Shown here one piece after another: positions 7,789 through 16,681 of a DNA stretch of 64,000 nucleotides. The position numbers and the translations under genes were made by a program. Under the pieces are notes generated by a model. It had not been told where the DNA came from. It made no database searches and saw only the letters and a list, made by a program, of their open reading frames with translations. Positions within the stretch are counted from its first letter, which is position 1, and each line of letters begins with the position of its first letter. Source of the stretch: Ruminococcus sp. (lineage in GTDB: Bacteria > Bacillota > Clostridia > Oscillospirales > Acutalibacteraceae); the NCBI GenBank assembly GCA_017433905.1, contig JAFRGI010000017.1:1-64000 (forward strand). Reading direction: 5' to 3'.

Positions 7789-9132
7789 TTGAGTATGATG
7801 ACTAATAATGGTGACAACAACATCCATTCAATGGAGGAACAACGCCGCCGTAAGGCGGATAATTTTCGCCTTCGTATTCAGGATGATTACGATGAAGCAG
7901 GGGAGATTGATTACAGAGATGAGTCCGAGGAAATCAGTTCCTACAGTGGCGAGGATGTGAAGGACATGATCGCGCGCGAGTCCAAGCGGTCTCTCAAGCG
8001 CAAGATGAAAGCGGAAAAGCGTGAGCTGCGCGCACGCAACCGGCGCAACCGGCGTGTTTTTCGTATTGCGTGGTTGATTTCCGTTGCCATAGTCGGCGCT
8101 GCGATTGCCGTTTTCATGATTACGGGCATGAACGATCTGTTGGCAATTAACCGAAAAGATAATACGGCGGTTACTATTACAATCCCGAAGGATCCCACGA
8201 TCGACTCGGTTACCGAGGTGCTTGCTAAAAGCGGTGTCATCGGCGAACCCAATTATTTCAAGATGTACGCGATAGTGACGAAATCCAACAATTTTTCTCC
8301 GGGAAGCTATGAGTTGACCCAAAATATGGATTATCAGGCGATCCTTTCCAATTTACAGGGACATTCGCGCCGTACCGACACGGTAAAGGTGACCATTATC
8401 GAGGGCATGAGCGTCCTCGAAATCGCGGACAAGCTGATGGAGGAAGAGGTTATCAGTGATAAGAACGAATTCCTGAAGCTCTGTTCCTCGGATGATTTTG
8501 ACAGTGATTTCGATTTTATCAAGGAAATCCCCAATGCTTCCGAGCGTTATTACAAGCTAGAGGGTTACCTCTATCCTGATCAATACGAATTTTATCAGGA
8601 CGACGATCCTCGCAGCGTTATCTATAAGCTGCTTAATAACTTTGAAGACAAGCTCCATCAAAAGCAGGATTTCGGCTATGATAAGCTTTATACCGCCAAC
8701 AAGATGATTGAGAAATTCGAAACCACCTACAATCTGGACGAGATATTGACTATTGCTTCGATCATCCAGGCGGAGGCGGCGGATAAGGAAGATATGTACT
8801 ATGTTTCTTCGATCCTGCATAACCGTCTGAAATCCGATACCTCTATGGGAGTGCGCAAGCTCGGATTGGATTCGACAAAGTATTATCCCTACCACAGCGA
8901 AGATGATCTTCCTGAGGATACTGCCAAAGGCTACACAAGCCGTTACGATACCTATGATAAAGAAGGTCTGCCGCCCGGACCCATCTGTAACCCGGGTATG
9001 GATGCCATCAAGGCGGCTCTCAAACCTTATGACACCGGTTATTATTTCTTCTGCCATGATAAGTACGGTAACGCATATTACGCTTCGACCATCTATGAGC
9101 ACGAGGCAAATCTGAGGAACATTGATGCGTAG
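7789..9132 (+). CDS. mltG: Endolytic transglycosylase MltG (YceG-like)
   Basis: Membrane-anchored lytic transglycosylase that cleaves nascent peptidoglycan and sets glycan length. A long charged cytoplasmic N-terminus of about 85 residues is followed by one membrane segment (about 88-110), a LysM-like subdomain, and the YceG catalytic domain ending with the family motif GLPPGPICNPG. The signature usually written ASII-E-x-E reads ASII-Q-A-E here, with Gln327 and Glu329. TTG at 7789 has AAAGGA at good spacing; ATG at 7795 or 7798 are alternatives with the same frame. The stop overlaps the following U32 gene by 8 nt. Confidence 0.88.
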   Translation: MSMMTNNGDNNIHSMEEQRRRKADNFRLRIQDDYDEAGEIDYRDESEEISSYSGEDVKDMIARESKRSLKRKMKAEKRELRARNRRNRRVFRIAWLISVAIVGAAIAVFMITGMNDLLAINRKDNTAVTITIPKDPTIDSVTEVLAKSGVIGEPNYFKMYAIVTKSNNFSPGSYELTQNMDYQAILSNLQGHSRRTDTVKVTIIEGMSVLEIADKLMEEEVISDKNEFLKLCSSDDFDSDFDFIKEIPNASERYYKLEGYLYPDQYEFYQDDDPRSVIYKLLNNFEDKLHQKQDFGYDKLYTANKMIEKFETTYNLDEILTIASIIQAEAADKEDMYYVSSILHNRLKSDTSMGVRKLGLDSTKYYPYHSEDDLPEDTAKGYTSRYDTYDKEGLPPGPICNPGMDAIKAALKPYDTGYYFFCHDKYGNAYYASTIYEHEANLRNIDA

Positions 9133-10351
9133 GCGTCCGGAGCTTCTGTCGCCCGCGGGCGATATGGAAAGCCTGCGCGCAGCTCTGCAGTTTGGTGCCG
9201 ATGCGGTTTATCTCGCGGGAAAACAGTTCGGTATGCGCTCTGCGCCGAAAAACTTTGATCGGGAGGATTTACGCGCGGCGTGTTCGCTTGCGCACGGTAT
9301 GGGCAGAAGGGTTTATGTGACATGCAACATCCTGCCGCGCAACGATGAGCTTGCAGATCTGCCCGGGTTCCTGCAGTATGCGCAGGATTGTGGCGTGGAT
9401 GCGCTGATCATTGCCGATCTCGGTGTGTTGGAGATGGCGAAAGCATATGCGCCGGATGTTGCGCTGCATGTTTCGACACAGGCGGGTGTGACCAATTATG
9501 CCGCCGCCAATGCATTGTATCGCTTGGGTGCGTCGCGTGTGGTGCTAGCGCGGGAGGTTCCTCTGACGGAGGTTGCCGTGATTCGCGATCATATTTCCGA
9601 TGATCTCGAAATTGAATGCTTTGTGCACGGCGCGATGTGCGTGTCTTTTTCGGGCAGATGTCTCATCTCGTCCTATATGACGGGCAGAGACGCCAATCAC
9701 GGAGATTGTGCGCAGCCCTGCCGCTGGAAGTACCACCTGTTTGAGGAGACGCGCGAAGGGCAGTTCTTTCCCGTGGAGGAAGATCGGAGCGGAACCTATC
9801 TGTACAATTCGCGCGATATGTGCATGATCGGACACATCCCCGACTTGGTTCAGGCGGGTGTGTCAAGCTTCAAAATTGAGGGGCGCGCCAAATCTGCCTA
9901 TTATACGGCGGTTGTCACCAATGCTTACCGCCATGCCATAGACGACTATTTGCAAGAGGGAGAGCGATTTACGCTCAAACCATGGATTCGTGAAGAGTTG
10001 GAGAAGATCAGCCACCGCGCGTATAGCACGGGTTTTTACCTCGGAACAGAGCCGGGGCAAGAGGTGCGCAGCGGCGGTTATATCCGTCGTTACAATCAGT
10101 GCGCGGTCTGCGAGGAGCAGCTTGACAGCCAAACCGCTGTTATTACGCAGCGAAATAAATTTTATGTCGGCGACGTTTTGGATGTTTTGCCGCCGGACGG
10201 CGTACCGATGACGGTCAGGTGTCTTTCACTGACCAACGAAGCGGGAGAGTCTGTTGAAAGCGCGCCGCATCCTATGGAGCGGCTAACCATTAAAACCGAC
10301 AAGCCAGTTCCCGCGGGATCGCTGATTCGCGTAAAATCAGAAAACATGTAA
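9125..10351 (+). CDS. Peptidase U32 family protein (TrhP/YegQ-like, probable RNA hydroxylation)
   Basis: Protein of 408 residues. It opens with the family strand PELLSPAGDMESLRAALQFGADAVYL, then the central motif ECFVHGAMCVSFSGRC (about residues 168-183) and GDCAQPCRWKY, whose cysteines may bind an iron-sulfur cluster. The C-terminal beta-barrel carries RNKFYVGDVLDVLPP. Although called peptidases, characterised relatives such as TrhP and RlhA hydroxylate tRNA or rRNA, so tRNA U34 hydroxylation is the best inference. ATG at 9125 overlaps mltG by 8 nt. Placement between mltG and alaS is common in Firmicutes. Confidence 0.87.
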   Translation: MRRRPELLSPAGDMESLRAALQFGADAVYLAGKQFGMRSAPKNFDREDLRAACSLAHGMGRRVYVTCNILPRNDELADLPGFLQYAQDCGVDALIIADLGVLEMAKAYAPDVALHVSTQAGVTNYAAANALYRLGASRVVLAREVPLTEVAVIRDHISDDLEIECFVHGAMCVSFSGRCLISSYMTGRDANHGDCAQPCRWKYHLFEETREGQFFPVEEDRSGTYLYNSRDMCMIGHIPDLVQAGVSSFKIEGRAKSAYYTAVVTNAYRHAIDDYLQEGERFTLKPWIREELEKISHRAYSTGFYLGTEPGQEVRSGGYIRRYNQCAVCEEQLDSQTAVITQRNKFYVGDVLDVLPPDGVPMTVRCLSLTNEAGESVESAPHPMERLTIKTDKPVPAGSLIRVKSENM

Positions 10352-10380
10352 ATCACATCATATAAAGGAGAAATCAGATA

Positions 10381-13011
10381 ATGCAGTGGACAGGATTAAA
10401 CGAACTCAGAGAAAAATTTCTTTCGTTTTTTGAGTCAAAGGGGTGCCTGCGGCTTCCCAGCTTTTCTCTGGTTCCCAAGGATGACAACAGCCTTCTGCTG
10501 GTTAACAGCGGTATGGCGCCTATGAAAAAATATTTTACGGGAGAAGTGACACCGCCGTGCAAGCGTGTCACAACCTGCCAAAAGTGTATTCGTACGCCGG
10601 ATATCGAGCGCGTCGGAATTACGGCACGTCACGGCACTTTCTTTGAGATGCTGGGCAATTTCTCGTTTGGTGACTATTTCAAGCGTGAGGCGACTGCGTG
10701 GGCATGGGAATTCTTTACGAAGGTTTTGGAAATGCCCGCCGAAAAGCTTTATGTTTCTATCTATCAGGACGATGACGAGGCATACGAGATTTGGACGAAA
10801 GAGGTCGGCGTCGATCCCTCGCATATGGTGCGCATGGGTAAGGAGGATAATTTCTGGGAGCACGGCTCCGGTCCCTGCGGTCCGTGTTCCGAAATATACT
10901 TTGACCGTGGAGACGAGCACGGCTGCGGTAAGCCCGATTGCCATGTCGGCTGTGAGTGTGATCGCTTTGTTGAGGTTTGGAACCTTGTTTTTACGCAGTT
11001 TGAAAGCGACGGCAAGGGTAACTACACACCATTGGAGCATCCGAATATCGACACGGGCATGGGTTTGGAACGTCTTGCCTGTGTGATGCAGGGAGTGGAT
11101 AATTTGTTCCTTGTCGACACCGTGCAAAATATTATGAAGCATATCAGTCAAATCACAGGTGTGGAATATGGAAAGGATCAAAAAAACGATGTTTCGCTGC
11201 GTGTCATCACGGATCATATTCGCAGCACAACATTCATGATCGGTGACGGCGTAATGCCCTCCAATGAGGGTAAGGGCTACGTTTTGCGTCGCTTGATCCG
11301 CCGTGCTGCGCGCCACGGCAGACTTCTTGGCTATCACGAGCCGTTTCTCTACAAAATTTGTGATACCGTGATTCGTGAAAACCTCACGGCATATCCCGAG
11401 CTTAAGGAAAAACAGGAGTTTATCACCAAGGTTATCCGCGTTGAGGAGGAGAGCTTTGCCAAAACGATCGACCAGGGATTCCGGATGCTTCATAATTTAA
11501 TTGAGAACCGGAGCATCCGCCAAATCAGCGGAGAGGATGCGTTCAAGCTCAACGATACTTACGGATTTCCGATCGACCTGACACGGGAGATACTCGGTGA
11601 ACAGGGAATTAAGGTTGACGTCAATCGTTTTTACGAGCTGCTAAAAGAGCAGAAAAAACGCTCGCGTGATGCGCGTAAAAACGCAGGAGCCGATGCGTGG
11701 ATTTCCGATACGACTGATCTTTCCGACATTCCGCAGACTGCATTTGTTGGATATACGGATTTGAAAACGCAGTCCAAGATTCTTGCGGTCATCAAAGGCG
11801 GCGAGCGCGTTGAAACCGCGGGAGAGGGCGAGAGTGTGGCGCTTGTGCTCGACACAACGCCGTTCTACGCCGAAAGCGGAGGTCAGGTTGGCGATACAGG
11901 TATTCTTAGCGGCGAAGGTTTTTTCGTAGAGGTGGATAATACTACTAAGGATACGTCGGGCAATATATATCTTCATTCCTGTCTGGTGAAAGAAGGGGGC
12001 ATTGCCGTTGGTTCCTCTGTGACTGCTTCTGTGGATCAAGACAGACGCGCCGATATTATGCGCAACCACACTGCCGCACACCTGCTCCAGGCAGCGCTGC
12101 GTGAGGTACTGGGCAGCCATGTGCAGCAGGCAGGTCAATTGGTCAATGACCGTATGCTCCGTTTTGACTTTACTCATTTCGAGGCAATGACTGCCAAGGA
12201 GCTGATGGACGTTGAGGAGCTTGTCAATCAAAAAATCTTTGATTCCACAGAGGTTTGTACGCGTGAAATGCCGATTGAGGAAGCAAAGAAGCTCGGTGCG
12301 ACGGCATTATTCGGCGAAAAATACGGAGATACAGTGCGTGTTGTGAGTGCAGGAGACTTTTCTGTTGAGTTCTGCGGCGGTACGCATGTCAAAAACACAG
12401 CAGGAATCGGTTTATTCAAAATCCGTCAGGAGGGCTCTGTGGCGTCGGGTGTGCGTAGAATCGAAGCGTTGACCGGCAAAGGCATTATCCGCTATATCGA
12501 CAAAATTCTCGGTATGCTGATGGGTGTGTCCGGTATTTTGAAAACCAATCCTAAGGCGCTGATCGAAGGAGCACAGCGTATGGAGCAATTGATTCGGGAA
12601 CAGGCGAAGGTGATTGCCGATCTTAACGGGAAGCTTGCAGAGACACAGCTCAATGATTTTATTGAGAATTCCGTTGTGGAAAACGGAGTCAAAATAATAA
12701 CGGGACATGTTAAGGGCGGAAATGCCGACATGATCCGTGACATGTGTGCTCGCGCAACAGACAAGGATAAGGAAGCTATTATTGTGATTGCTGCATCGAG
12801 CGACGGAAAGGTTACCTTTGCGGCAGCCTGCGGTAAAGAGCCGATGGCGAGAGGCGCGAACGCAGGGAAGCTTGTAAAAGCGGTTGCGCAGGCAGCCGGC
12901 GGCAATGGCGGTGGCAAGCCTGATTTGGCGATGGCAGGGGCTAAGGATGAAAGCAAAGTTTCGGAGGCTCTTTCTGTTGTGAAAGAGACCGTTTTCTCCA
13001 TGCTGAAATAA
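10381..13011 (+). CDS. alaS: Alanyl-tRNA synthetase
   Basis: Full-length class II synthetase of 876 residues. The N-terminal catalytic core has motif 2 around RHGTFFEMLGNFSFGDYF and motif 3 GLERL. The editing domain zinc ligands are HxxxH (His563, His567) and CGGTH (Cys665 on). The C-terminal DHHA1 domain ends in GGNGGGKPDLA. It sits 29 nt after the U32 gene with AAAGGAGAA as ribosome-binding site, so it is probably the last gene of the long run beginning at thyX. There is no room for a T-box leader. Confidence 0.97.
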   Translation: MQWTGLNELREKFLSFFESKGCLRLPSFSLVPKDDNSLLLVNSGMAPMKKYFTGEVTPPCKRVTTCQKCIRTPDIERVGITARHGTFFEMLGNFSFGDYFKREATAWAWEFFTKVLEMPAEKLYVSIYQDDDEAYEIWTKEVGVDPSHMVRMGKEDNFWEHGSGPCGPCSEIYFDRGDEHGCGKPDCHVGCECDRFVEVWNLVFTQFESDGKGNYTPLEHPNIDTGMGLERLACVMQGVDNLFLVDTVQNIMKHISQITGVEYGKDQKNDVSLRVITDHIRSTTFMIGDGVMPSNEGKGYVLRRLIRRAARHGRLLGYHEPFLYKICDTVIRENLTAYPELKEKQEFITKVIRVEEESFAKTIDQGFRMLHNLIENRSIRQISGEDAFKLNDTYGFPIDLTREILGEQGIKVDVNRFYELLKEQKKRSRDARKNAGADAWISDTTDLSDIPQTAFVGYTDLKTQSKILAVIKGGERVETAGEGESVALVLDTTPFYAESGGQVGDTGILSGEGFFVEVDNTTKDTSGNIYLHSCLVKEGGIAVGSSVTASVDQDRRADIMRNHTAAHLLQAALREVLGSHVQQAGQLVNDRMLRFDFTHFEAMTAKELMDVEELVNQKIFDSTEVCTREMPIEEAKKLGATALFGEKYGDTVRVVSAGDFSVEFCGGTHVKNTAGIGLFKIRQEGSVASGVRRIEALTGKGIIRYIDKILGMLMGVSGILKTNPKALIEGAQRMEQLIREQAKVIADLNGKLAETQLNDFIENSVVENGVKIITGHVKGGNADMIRDMCARATDKDKEAIIVIAASSDGKVTFAAACGKEPMARGANAGKLVKAVAQAAGGNGGGKPDLAMAGAKDESKVSEALSVVKETVFSMLK

Positions 13012-13118
13012 ATGAAGGAATAGGCAAAAGTTGTTTTACATATAATGGAGTGTTCAAAACTTACAATTCCGCAGCAGAAGAATTGTGAAAATGTCCAGTC
13101 AGATTTTTTCAAAAAGTA

Positions 13119-13147
13119 TTGAAGTTTTGTGATTTTTATTGTATAAT
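13119..13147 (+). promoter_or_regulatory. Promoter of the surface protein gene
   Basis: TTGAAG, 17 nt, TATAAT, about 60 nt before the ATG at 13208. The ribosome-binding site is AGGAGGAG, about 8 nt before the start, so strong expression is likely. Confidence 0.65.
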
Positions 13148-13207
13148 TATTATACTGAGATAAGAAATACTCTCGGATGAATGAATGATTTTAGGAGGAG
13201 ATTAAAC

Positions 13208-14227
13208 ATGTTCAAGAAAATTGCAAGCGTTCTTCTTGCAGCATTTATGGTAGGCAGTACCGCCGTTGTTGCCGCAAGCGCTGCTGAAGCAGATGAAAAC
13301 GTCGCTGCTGTCGAAGATTCTTCTGTCGCTGCCGCCGATGATTCTTCCGTTGGTGCGGGCAAAAAGATTTACTTTGAAGTAAATCCCGACTTGTGGAAAA
13401 ACTACAAAGAAATCACCGTTTACTTGTATGATCATGAAACCGGTGACAAGCTCATTGGTTGGGGTGCAAAAAAGGGTAAGATGACCGATGAGGGTGATAA
13501 TACATGGTCCTATGATTTCGACGCCAAGGGAATCGAACTTAAATCCGGAAAACAGTACGGTATGATTTTTACAGGCGACTGGAACATTCAGACCTGCGAT
13601 ATCATTTTTGATACAAATGTGTTAGGCGATACCGCTTACTGCACAGGTGATCAGGTTGAGAACAATGTTGACTCAAACAAAAAAAGTTATTACGTGAAGT
13701 GGAAAAAAGCAGATTCTTCCAAGTATGCGCCGCCCGTATGCATTACCTCCATCGGTAATATCATCGGTGAAGCGCTTTGGGCAGGCACCTCTTATTATTC
13801 TATGTTTGTAGCTTTTATCAAGTCTGATGGTCAGGATGGTCTTTCCAATGCGCTCAACTACAACGGCAAAACAGCTCAGCAGACCCTTGACGATATCGCC
13901 AAGAAGTGGGGACTTAGTCAGGATGAAATTGCAAAAGCCATTAAGGAAGCAGGCAAAGAAGGCTCCATTGATTGGAAGGCTTCTAATTCTTCTGCCGGCA
14001 CAGAAAGCTCCAGTTCTTCCGGTTCCGGTTCCTCCAGCTCCGGTACTTCTTCCAGTTCCGGTACTTCTTCCAGTTCCGGTACTTCTTCCAGCAATTCTTC
14101 GTCCAAGTCCACAGGCACAAGCTCTGTTACTTCCGGTGAGGGCGATACCCTGATTTTCCTCTTCGGTGGTATCATGCTTGCAGCTGCAGGTGTTGTATTC
14201 CTCGCAAGAAAGAGAAGAGAAGATTAA
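13208..14227 (+). CDS. Secreted surface protein with CBM-like module, Ser/Gly/Thr linker and C-terminal membrane anchor
   Basis: 339 residues. A signal peptide (MFKKIASVLL..., cleavage after ASA near residue 27) leads to a beta-rich module at about 50-165: ITVYLYDHETGD, GDNTWSYDF, YGMIFTGDW, DIIFD, GDTAYC. This pattern is distantly like CBM26-type starch-binding modules (inference). A helical segment follows (about 170-255), then a low-complexity linker of Ser, Gly and Thr (about 260-305). A hydrophobic helix and a KRRED tail resemble a sortase-type sorting signal, but no LPxTG is visible; the residues just before the helix are TSGEGDT. It has its own promoter and terminator. No enzyme domain is seen. 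It may bind polysaccharide at the cell surface. Confidence 0.6.
   Translation: MFKKIASVLLAAFMVGSTAVVAASAAEADENVAAVEDSSVAAADDSSVGAGKKIYFEVNPDLWKNYKEITVYLYDHETGDKLIGWGAKKGKMTDEGDNTWSYDFDAKGIELKSGKQYGMIFTGDWNIQTCDIIFDTNVLGDTAYCTGDQVENNVDSNKKSYYVKWKKADSSKYAPPVCITSIGNIIGEALWAGTSYYSMFVAFIKSDGQDGLSNALNYNGKTAQQTLDDIAKKWGLSQDEIAKAIKEAGKEGSIDWKASNSSAGTESSSSSGSGSSSSGTSSSSGTSSSSGTSSSNSSSKSTGTSSVTSGEGDTLIFLFGGIMLAAAGVVFLARKRRED
14040..14091 (+). repeat. 18-bp tandem repeat inside the Ser-rich linker
   Basis: Perfect 18-bp unit beginning CCGGTACTTCTTCCAG, repeated nearly three times (14040-14057, 14058-14075, 14076-14091). It encodes SGTSSS-like units, and length changes would stay in frame. Confidence 0.85.
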
Positions 14228-14248
14228 TTGTTTAATACTTAACATGAT

Positions 14249-14280
14249 AAAGGAAATGTTTTTATCCATTTCCTTTATTT
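14249..14280 (+). terminator. Terminator of the surface protein gene
   Basis: AAAGGAAATG / CATTTCCTTT, 8-nt loop, followed by ATTTATTTG; 22 nt after the stop codon. Confidence 0.65.
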
Positions 14281-14432
14281 ATTTGTTTATTCAGTTGTCT
14301 ATCATGGGAGAAACCTGAATAAAACTGCATCTGAAGGCAGAGAAGCAACAGGAAAAGCTGTCGTTTTTTAGAGAATAATACTGTACGTAGTGACCATTTG
14401 TCATCAATCAAATTACAATTCAGTCACACATA

Positions 14433-14461
14433 TTGACATATCAATTTAAAAGAATTATAAT
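14433..14461 (+). promoter_or_regulatory. Consensus promoter of the small membrane protein gene
   Basis: TTGACA, 17 nt, TATAAT, followed by an AAAGGAGA site and the ATG at 14509. The stretch between the previous terminator (14280) and this promoter shows nothing else. Confidence 0.75.
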
Positions 14462-14508
14462 AAAAACTGATATATATGTCAAAAAAATATCAAAAGGAGA
14501 GAGATCAA

Positions 14509-14949
14509 ATGCAAGGTTCAAAACTATTAAAGGTCATCAGCATTCTCATGATTATCGGCGGTATTATTGGTGCGGTCGGCAGCGTTATTATGGCTTTGTT
14601 TGCAGCCGGAGTAACAGCTATGTCGAGCAATTCCGATTTGCAGAAGGCAGTTTCTGATGTCGGTACGACGACCGGCGCCGTTTCTGCTTTTCTCTGGATT
14701 GGTGTAGTTGTAATGGTGATTAGTTCTGTTATTGAGATTATTGCAGGCGTTAAGGGTAAAAAGAACTGGGACAATCCTGCAATGGCAAAAACTCTAATGG
14801 TTTGGGGCATTGTTGCAGCGGTCGTTTCTGTACTTGGTAATATCCTGTATGCAAGTACTGCTTCTGTATCCGTTATTTCTATTGTTACCGGTCTGGTGCT
14901 TCCCATACTCTACATTATCGGAACTGTTCAGCTTAAAAAAGAATCATAA
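14509..14949 (+). CDS. Small four-helix membrane protein, function unknown
   Basis: 146 residues with four hydrophobic segments at about 7-34, 57-78, 90-110 and 116-139. They are Gly/Ala/Val-rich with short polar loops and end in a charged QLKKES tail. The third loop (VKGKKNWDNPAMAK) is cytoplasmic by the positive-inside rule. I do not recognise a family; proteins of this type in Firmicutes are annotated only as membrane proteins. The start is set by AAAGGAGA, 9 nt upstream. It is monocistronic with its own consensus promoter and a large inverted repeat downstream. Confidence 0.65.
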   Translation: MQGSKLLKVISILMIIGGIIGAVGSVIMALFAAGVTAMSSNSDLQKAVSDVGTTTGAVSAFLWIGVVVMVISSVIEIIAGVKGKKNWDNPAMAKTLMVWGIVAAVVSVLGNILYASTASVSVISIVTGLVLPILYIIGTVQLKKES

Positions 14950-14991
14950 ATAGATACGTACTGTATTCGGTTTGATGGTAGTAATCAGGCG

Positions 14992-15036
14992 CTCCCTTTA
15001 TGGAAGGTACGAAAACCTCGCAGACCATAAAGGGAG
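14992..15036. terminator. 12-bp inverted repeat with an inner hairpin
   Basis: CTCCCTTTATGG (14992-15003) pairs perfectly with CCATAAAGGGAG (15025-15036). Inside lies AGGT / ACCT (15005-15008, 15015-15018), so the RNA can form a two-tier stem. Only TTTC follows, so termination is uncertain. It lies 42 nt after the small membrane protein gene. The remaining gap up to the tRNA promoter (15206) holds no gene that I can support. Confidence 0.5.
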
Positions 15037-15205
15037 TTTCGCTATACCAAAACACACCGGAAGATATCATGGTTCATTGTATTGTTCGGTGTCAAGGGTT
15101 ATTTTTTCTGACGAATAATACAAATAAAAAGAGGACAGCGGTTTATTTTCTATCAGGAATTCGTATAATAGATGAATCCACAATCAGTCTTTTGTAAAAA
15201 AATAC

Positions 15206-15234
15206 TTGACAAATGTCAAATAGTCTGATATAAT
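15206..15234 (+). promoter_or_regulatory. Promoter of tRNA-Pro
   Basis: TTGACA, 17 nt, TATAAT, ending 14 nt before the tRNA. Confidence 0.8.
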
Positions 15235-15247
15235 TTATATGTTGCAT

Positions 15248-15324
15248 CGGGATGTAGCGCAGTTTGGTAGCGCACACGTCTGGGGGGCGTGGAGTCGCAA
15301 GTTCAAGTCTTGTCATCCCGACCA
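15248..15324 (+). tRNA. tRNA-Pro (anticodon GGG)
   Basis: Cloverleaf folded by eye. The acceptor CGGGATG pairs with CATCCCG, the D-stem is GCGC/GCGC, and the anticodon stem is CACGT / GCGTG with loop CTGGGGG, giving anticodon GGG at 15282-15284. A T-arm with GTTCAAGTC follows, then discriminator A and an encoded CCA. The minus-strand integrase directly downstream suggests the 3' half is, or was, the attachment site of the element. Confidence 0.93.
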
Positions 15325-15329
15325 ACCCC

Positions 15330-15378
15330 AAAACTCTCAAAAGTCACTGTTTAAGCGGCTTTTGAGAGTTTTATTTTT
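15330..15378. terminator. Strong bidirectional terminator between tRNA-Pro and the integrase gene
   Basis: Perfect 14-bp stem AAAACTCTCAAAAG / CTTTTGAGAGTTTT with a 15-nt loop. ATTTTTG follows on the plus strand, and the flanking A-run serves the minus strand. It ends tRNA transcription and probably also int transcription. Confidence 0.75.
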
Positions 15379-15417
15379 GTCGTGAACACAAAAATGTGTT
15401 ATTGATGTGTTACGCTG

Positions 15418-16614
15418 TTATGAGGCGGATTTTTCCATCCTCTCTTTCAGCAGATTGGAAATAGTGTCGCAGCCCCGCGCTATGGCTTCTTTTATTTCGT
15501 GCGTGTAGATGCCGAGCGTGATATTCGGATTGGAATGCCCCACAATGCTTGATACCGTCGCAATATCGGTTCTCTCATGCACCAGATTGGTAACCAGCGC
15601 GTGGCGGAAGTTGTGCAGTCCCTTGAAAGGAAGATCCTCGCGCTCACAGAATTTTTGCAGCCATGTGTACGGTCTGTTCGGACGCATCGGCTCGCCGTTC
15701 CATGTGGTGAACAGGCGGTCATATTCTACCCAATTGTCGCCGACGTTCCTTTTCAGTTCCTCCTGCTCTGCTTTCAGCTTTGGCAGGAGATCAATGATTT
15801 CGTCCGGCAACTTCAGGCAGCGGATAGAACCTTTCGTTTTAGGCAGCGTTGTATAAACTCCGGTGCTCGAATTGCGATACTGTGAGTTTCTGCGGATGAA
15901 AACCGATTTTGCGGAGAAGTCGATGTCCTTCCACTCGATCGCAAGCGCCTCTCCCTTTCTCATGCCGAGGTGGATCAGCAGCATAAAGAACACCTTATAG
16001 TGTGTCGGTGCTCCCTTTTCATTCAGCTTTTTGAGCAAAGCGACTTCCTCATCGAGCGTATAAGGGTCGCGCTCCTCACTTTCCGTTTCGGTTACTTCGA
16101 TGGCTTTGCAAGGGCTTTCCTTGATGTACTCGTTTTTCACCGCATAGGTAAAAGCGTTGGAAACAAAGGCAAGATAATTCTTCTGTGTTTTCTGTTTCAG
16201 CGGCTTTTTGCCGTCTGCGCCCTTTGCCAGTGCGAAAATAAACTTCTGTACCACCTTTCGGGTGATGTTTTCGATGTACATATGCCCTAAGTAGTTATAG
16301 GTTCGCTCACGCAAGCCTTTGTAAACCTCCAAGGAACCGATTTTCAGCTTGCCCTTTTCCGTTTCATACGCCAGCCATTCATCTGCAAGGTCGGCGAATT
16401 TGATCTTCTGTTGTAGGGGCTGCTCCGAACACTGCTGCTCGAATAAGATTGCTTGCTTCTGCACCTCTTTCTCAATCTGCTTGGGCGATTTTGCCTTTGG
16501 CTTATAGGTCATGCTCTTGGTACGCTGCCGACCCTTGTAGTCATATCCGCAGGAAACGCGGATTCGAAAGACGGTTTCGCCCTTTTTGTTGGTTTTCTTT
16601 GTGATTTGTGCCAT
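15418..16614 (-). CDS. Tyrosine recombinase / phage-type integrase
   Basis: 398 residues with the order usual for Tn916-like and ICE integrases. An N-terminal arm-binding domain (1-60, with VSCGYDYKGRQR) is followed by a SAM-like core-binding domain (about 70-170) and the catalytic domain. The catalytic set is complete: Arg219 (GMRKGEA), His334 and Arg337 (HNFRH), His360 (VGHSN) and nucleophile Tyr370 (GIYTH). It would integrate and excise the element, probably at the tRNA-Pro 3' end about 95 nt away. It is transcribed toward the tRNA and preceded on the same strand by two tiny DNA-binding genes. Confidence 0.93.
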   Translation of the reverse strand: MAQITKKTNKKGETVFRIRVSCGYDYKGRQRTKSMTYKPKAKSPKQIEKEVQKQAILFEQQCSEQPLQQKIKFADLADEWLAYETEKGKLKIGSLEVYKGLRERTYNYLGHMYIENITRKVVQKFIFALAKGADGKKPLKQKTQKNYLAFVSNAFTYAVKNEYIKESPCKAIEVTETESEERDPYTLDEEVALLKKLNEKGAPTHYKVFFMLLIHLGMRKGEALAIEWKDIDFSAKSVFIRRNSQYRNSSTGVYTTLPKTKGSIRCLKLPDEIIDLLPKLKAEQEELKRNVGDNWVEYDRLFTTWNGEPMRPNRPYTWLQKFCEREDLPFKGLHNFRHALVTNLVHERTDIATVSSIVGHSNPNITLGIYTHEIKEAIARGCDTISNLLKERMEKSAS

Positions 16615-16681
16615 GTCATACCTCTTTTCTTACTCAGAGGTACGGGGTTCATATTGATTATAACCGTCGCAGGATAAAATT

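Noticed and set aside
10435..11493. 352-codon minus-strand open frame opposite alaS
   Set aside because: Antisense to the conserved AlaS catalytic core; composition typical of a shadow frame.
14992..15036. Insertion-sequence end
   Set aside because: No transposase fragment or matching second end nearby; kept only as an inverted repeat.
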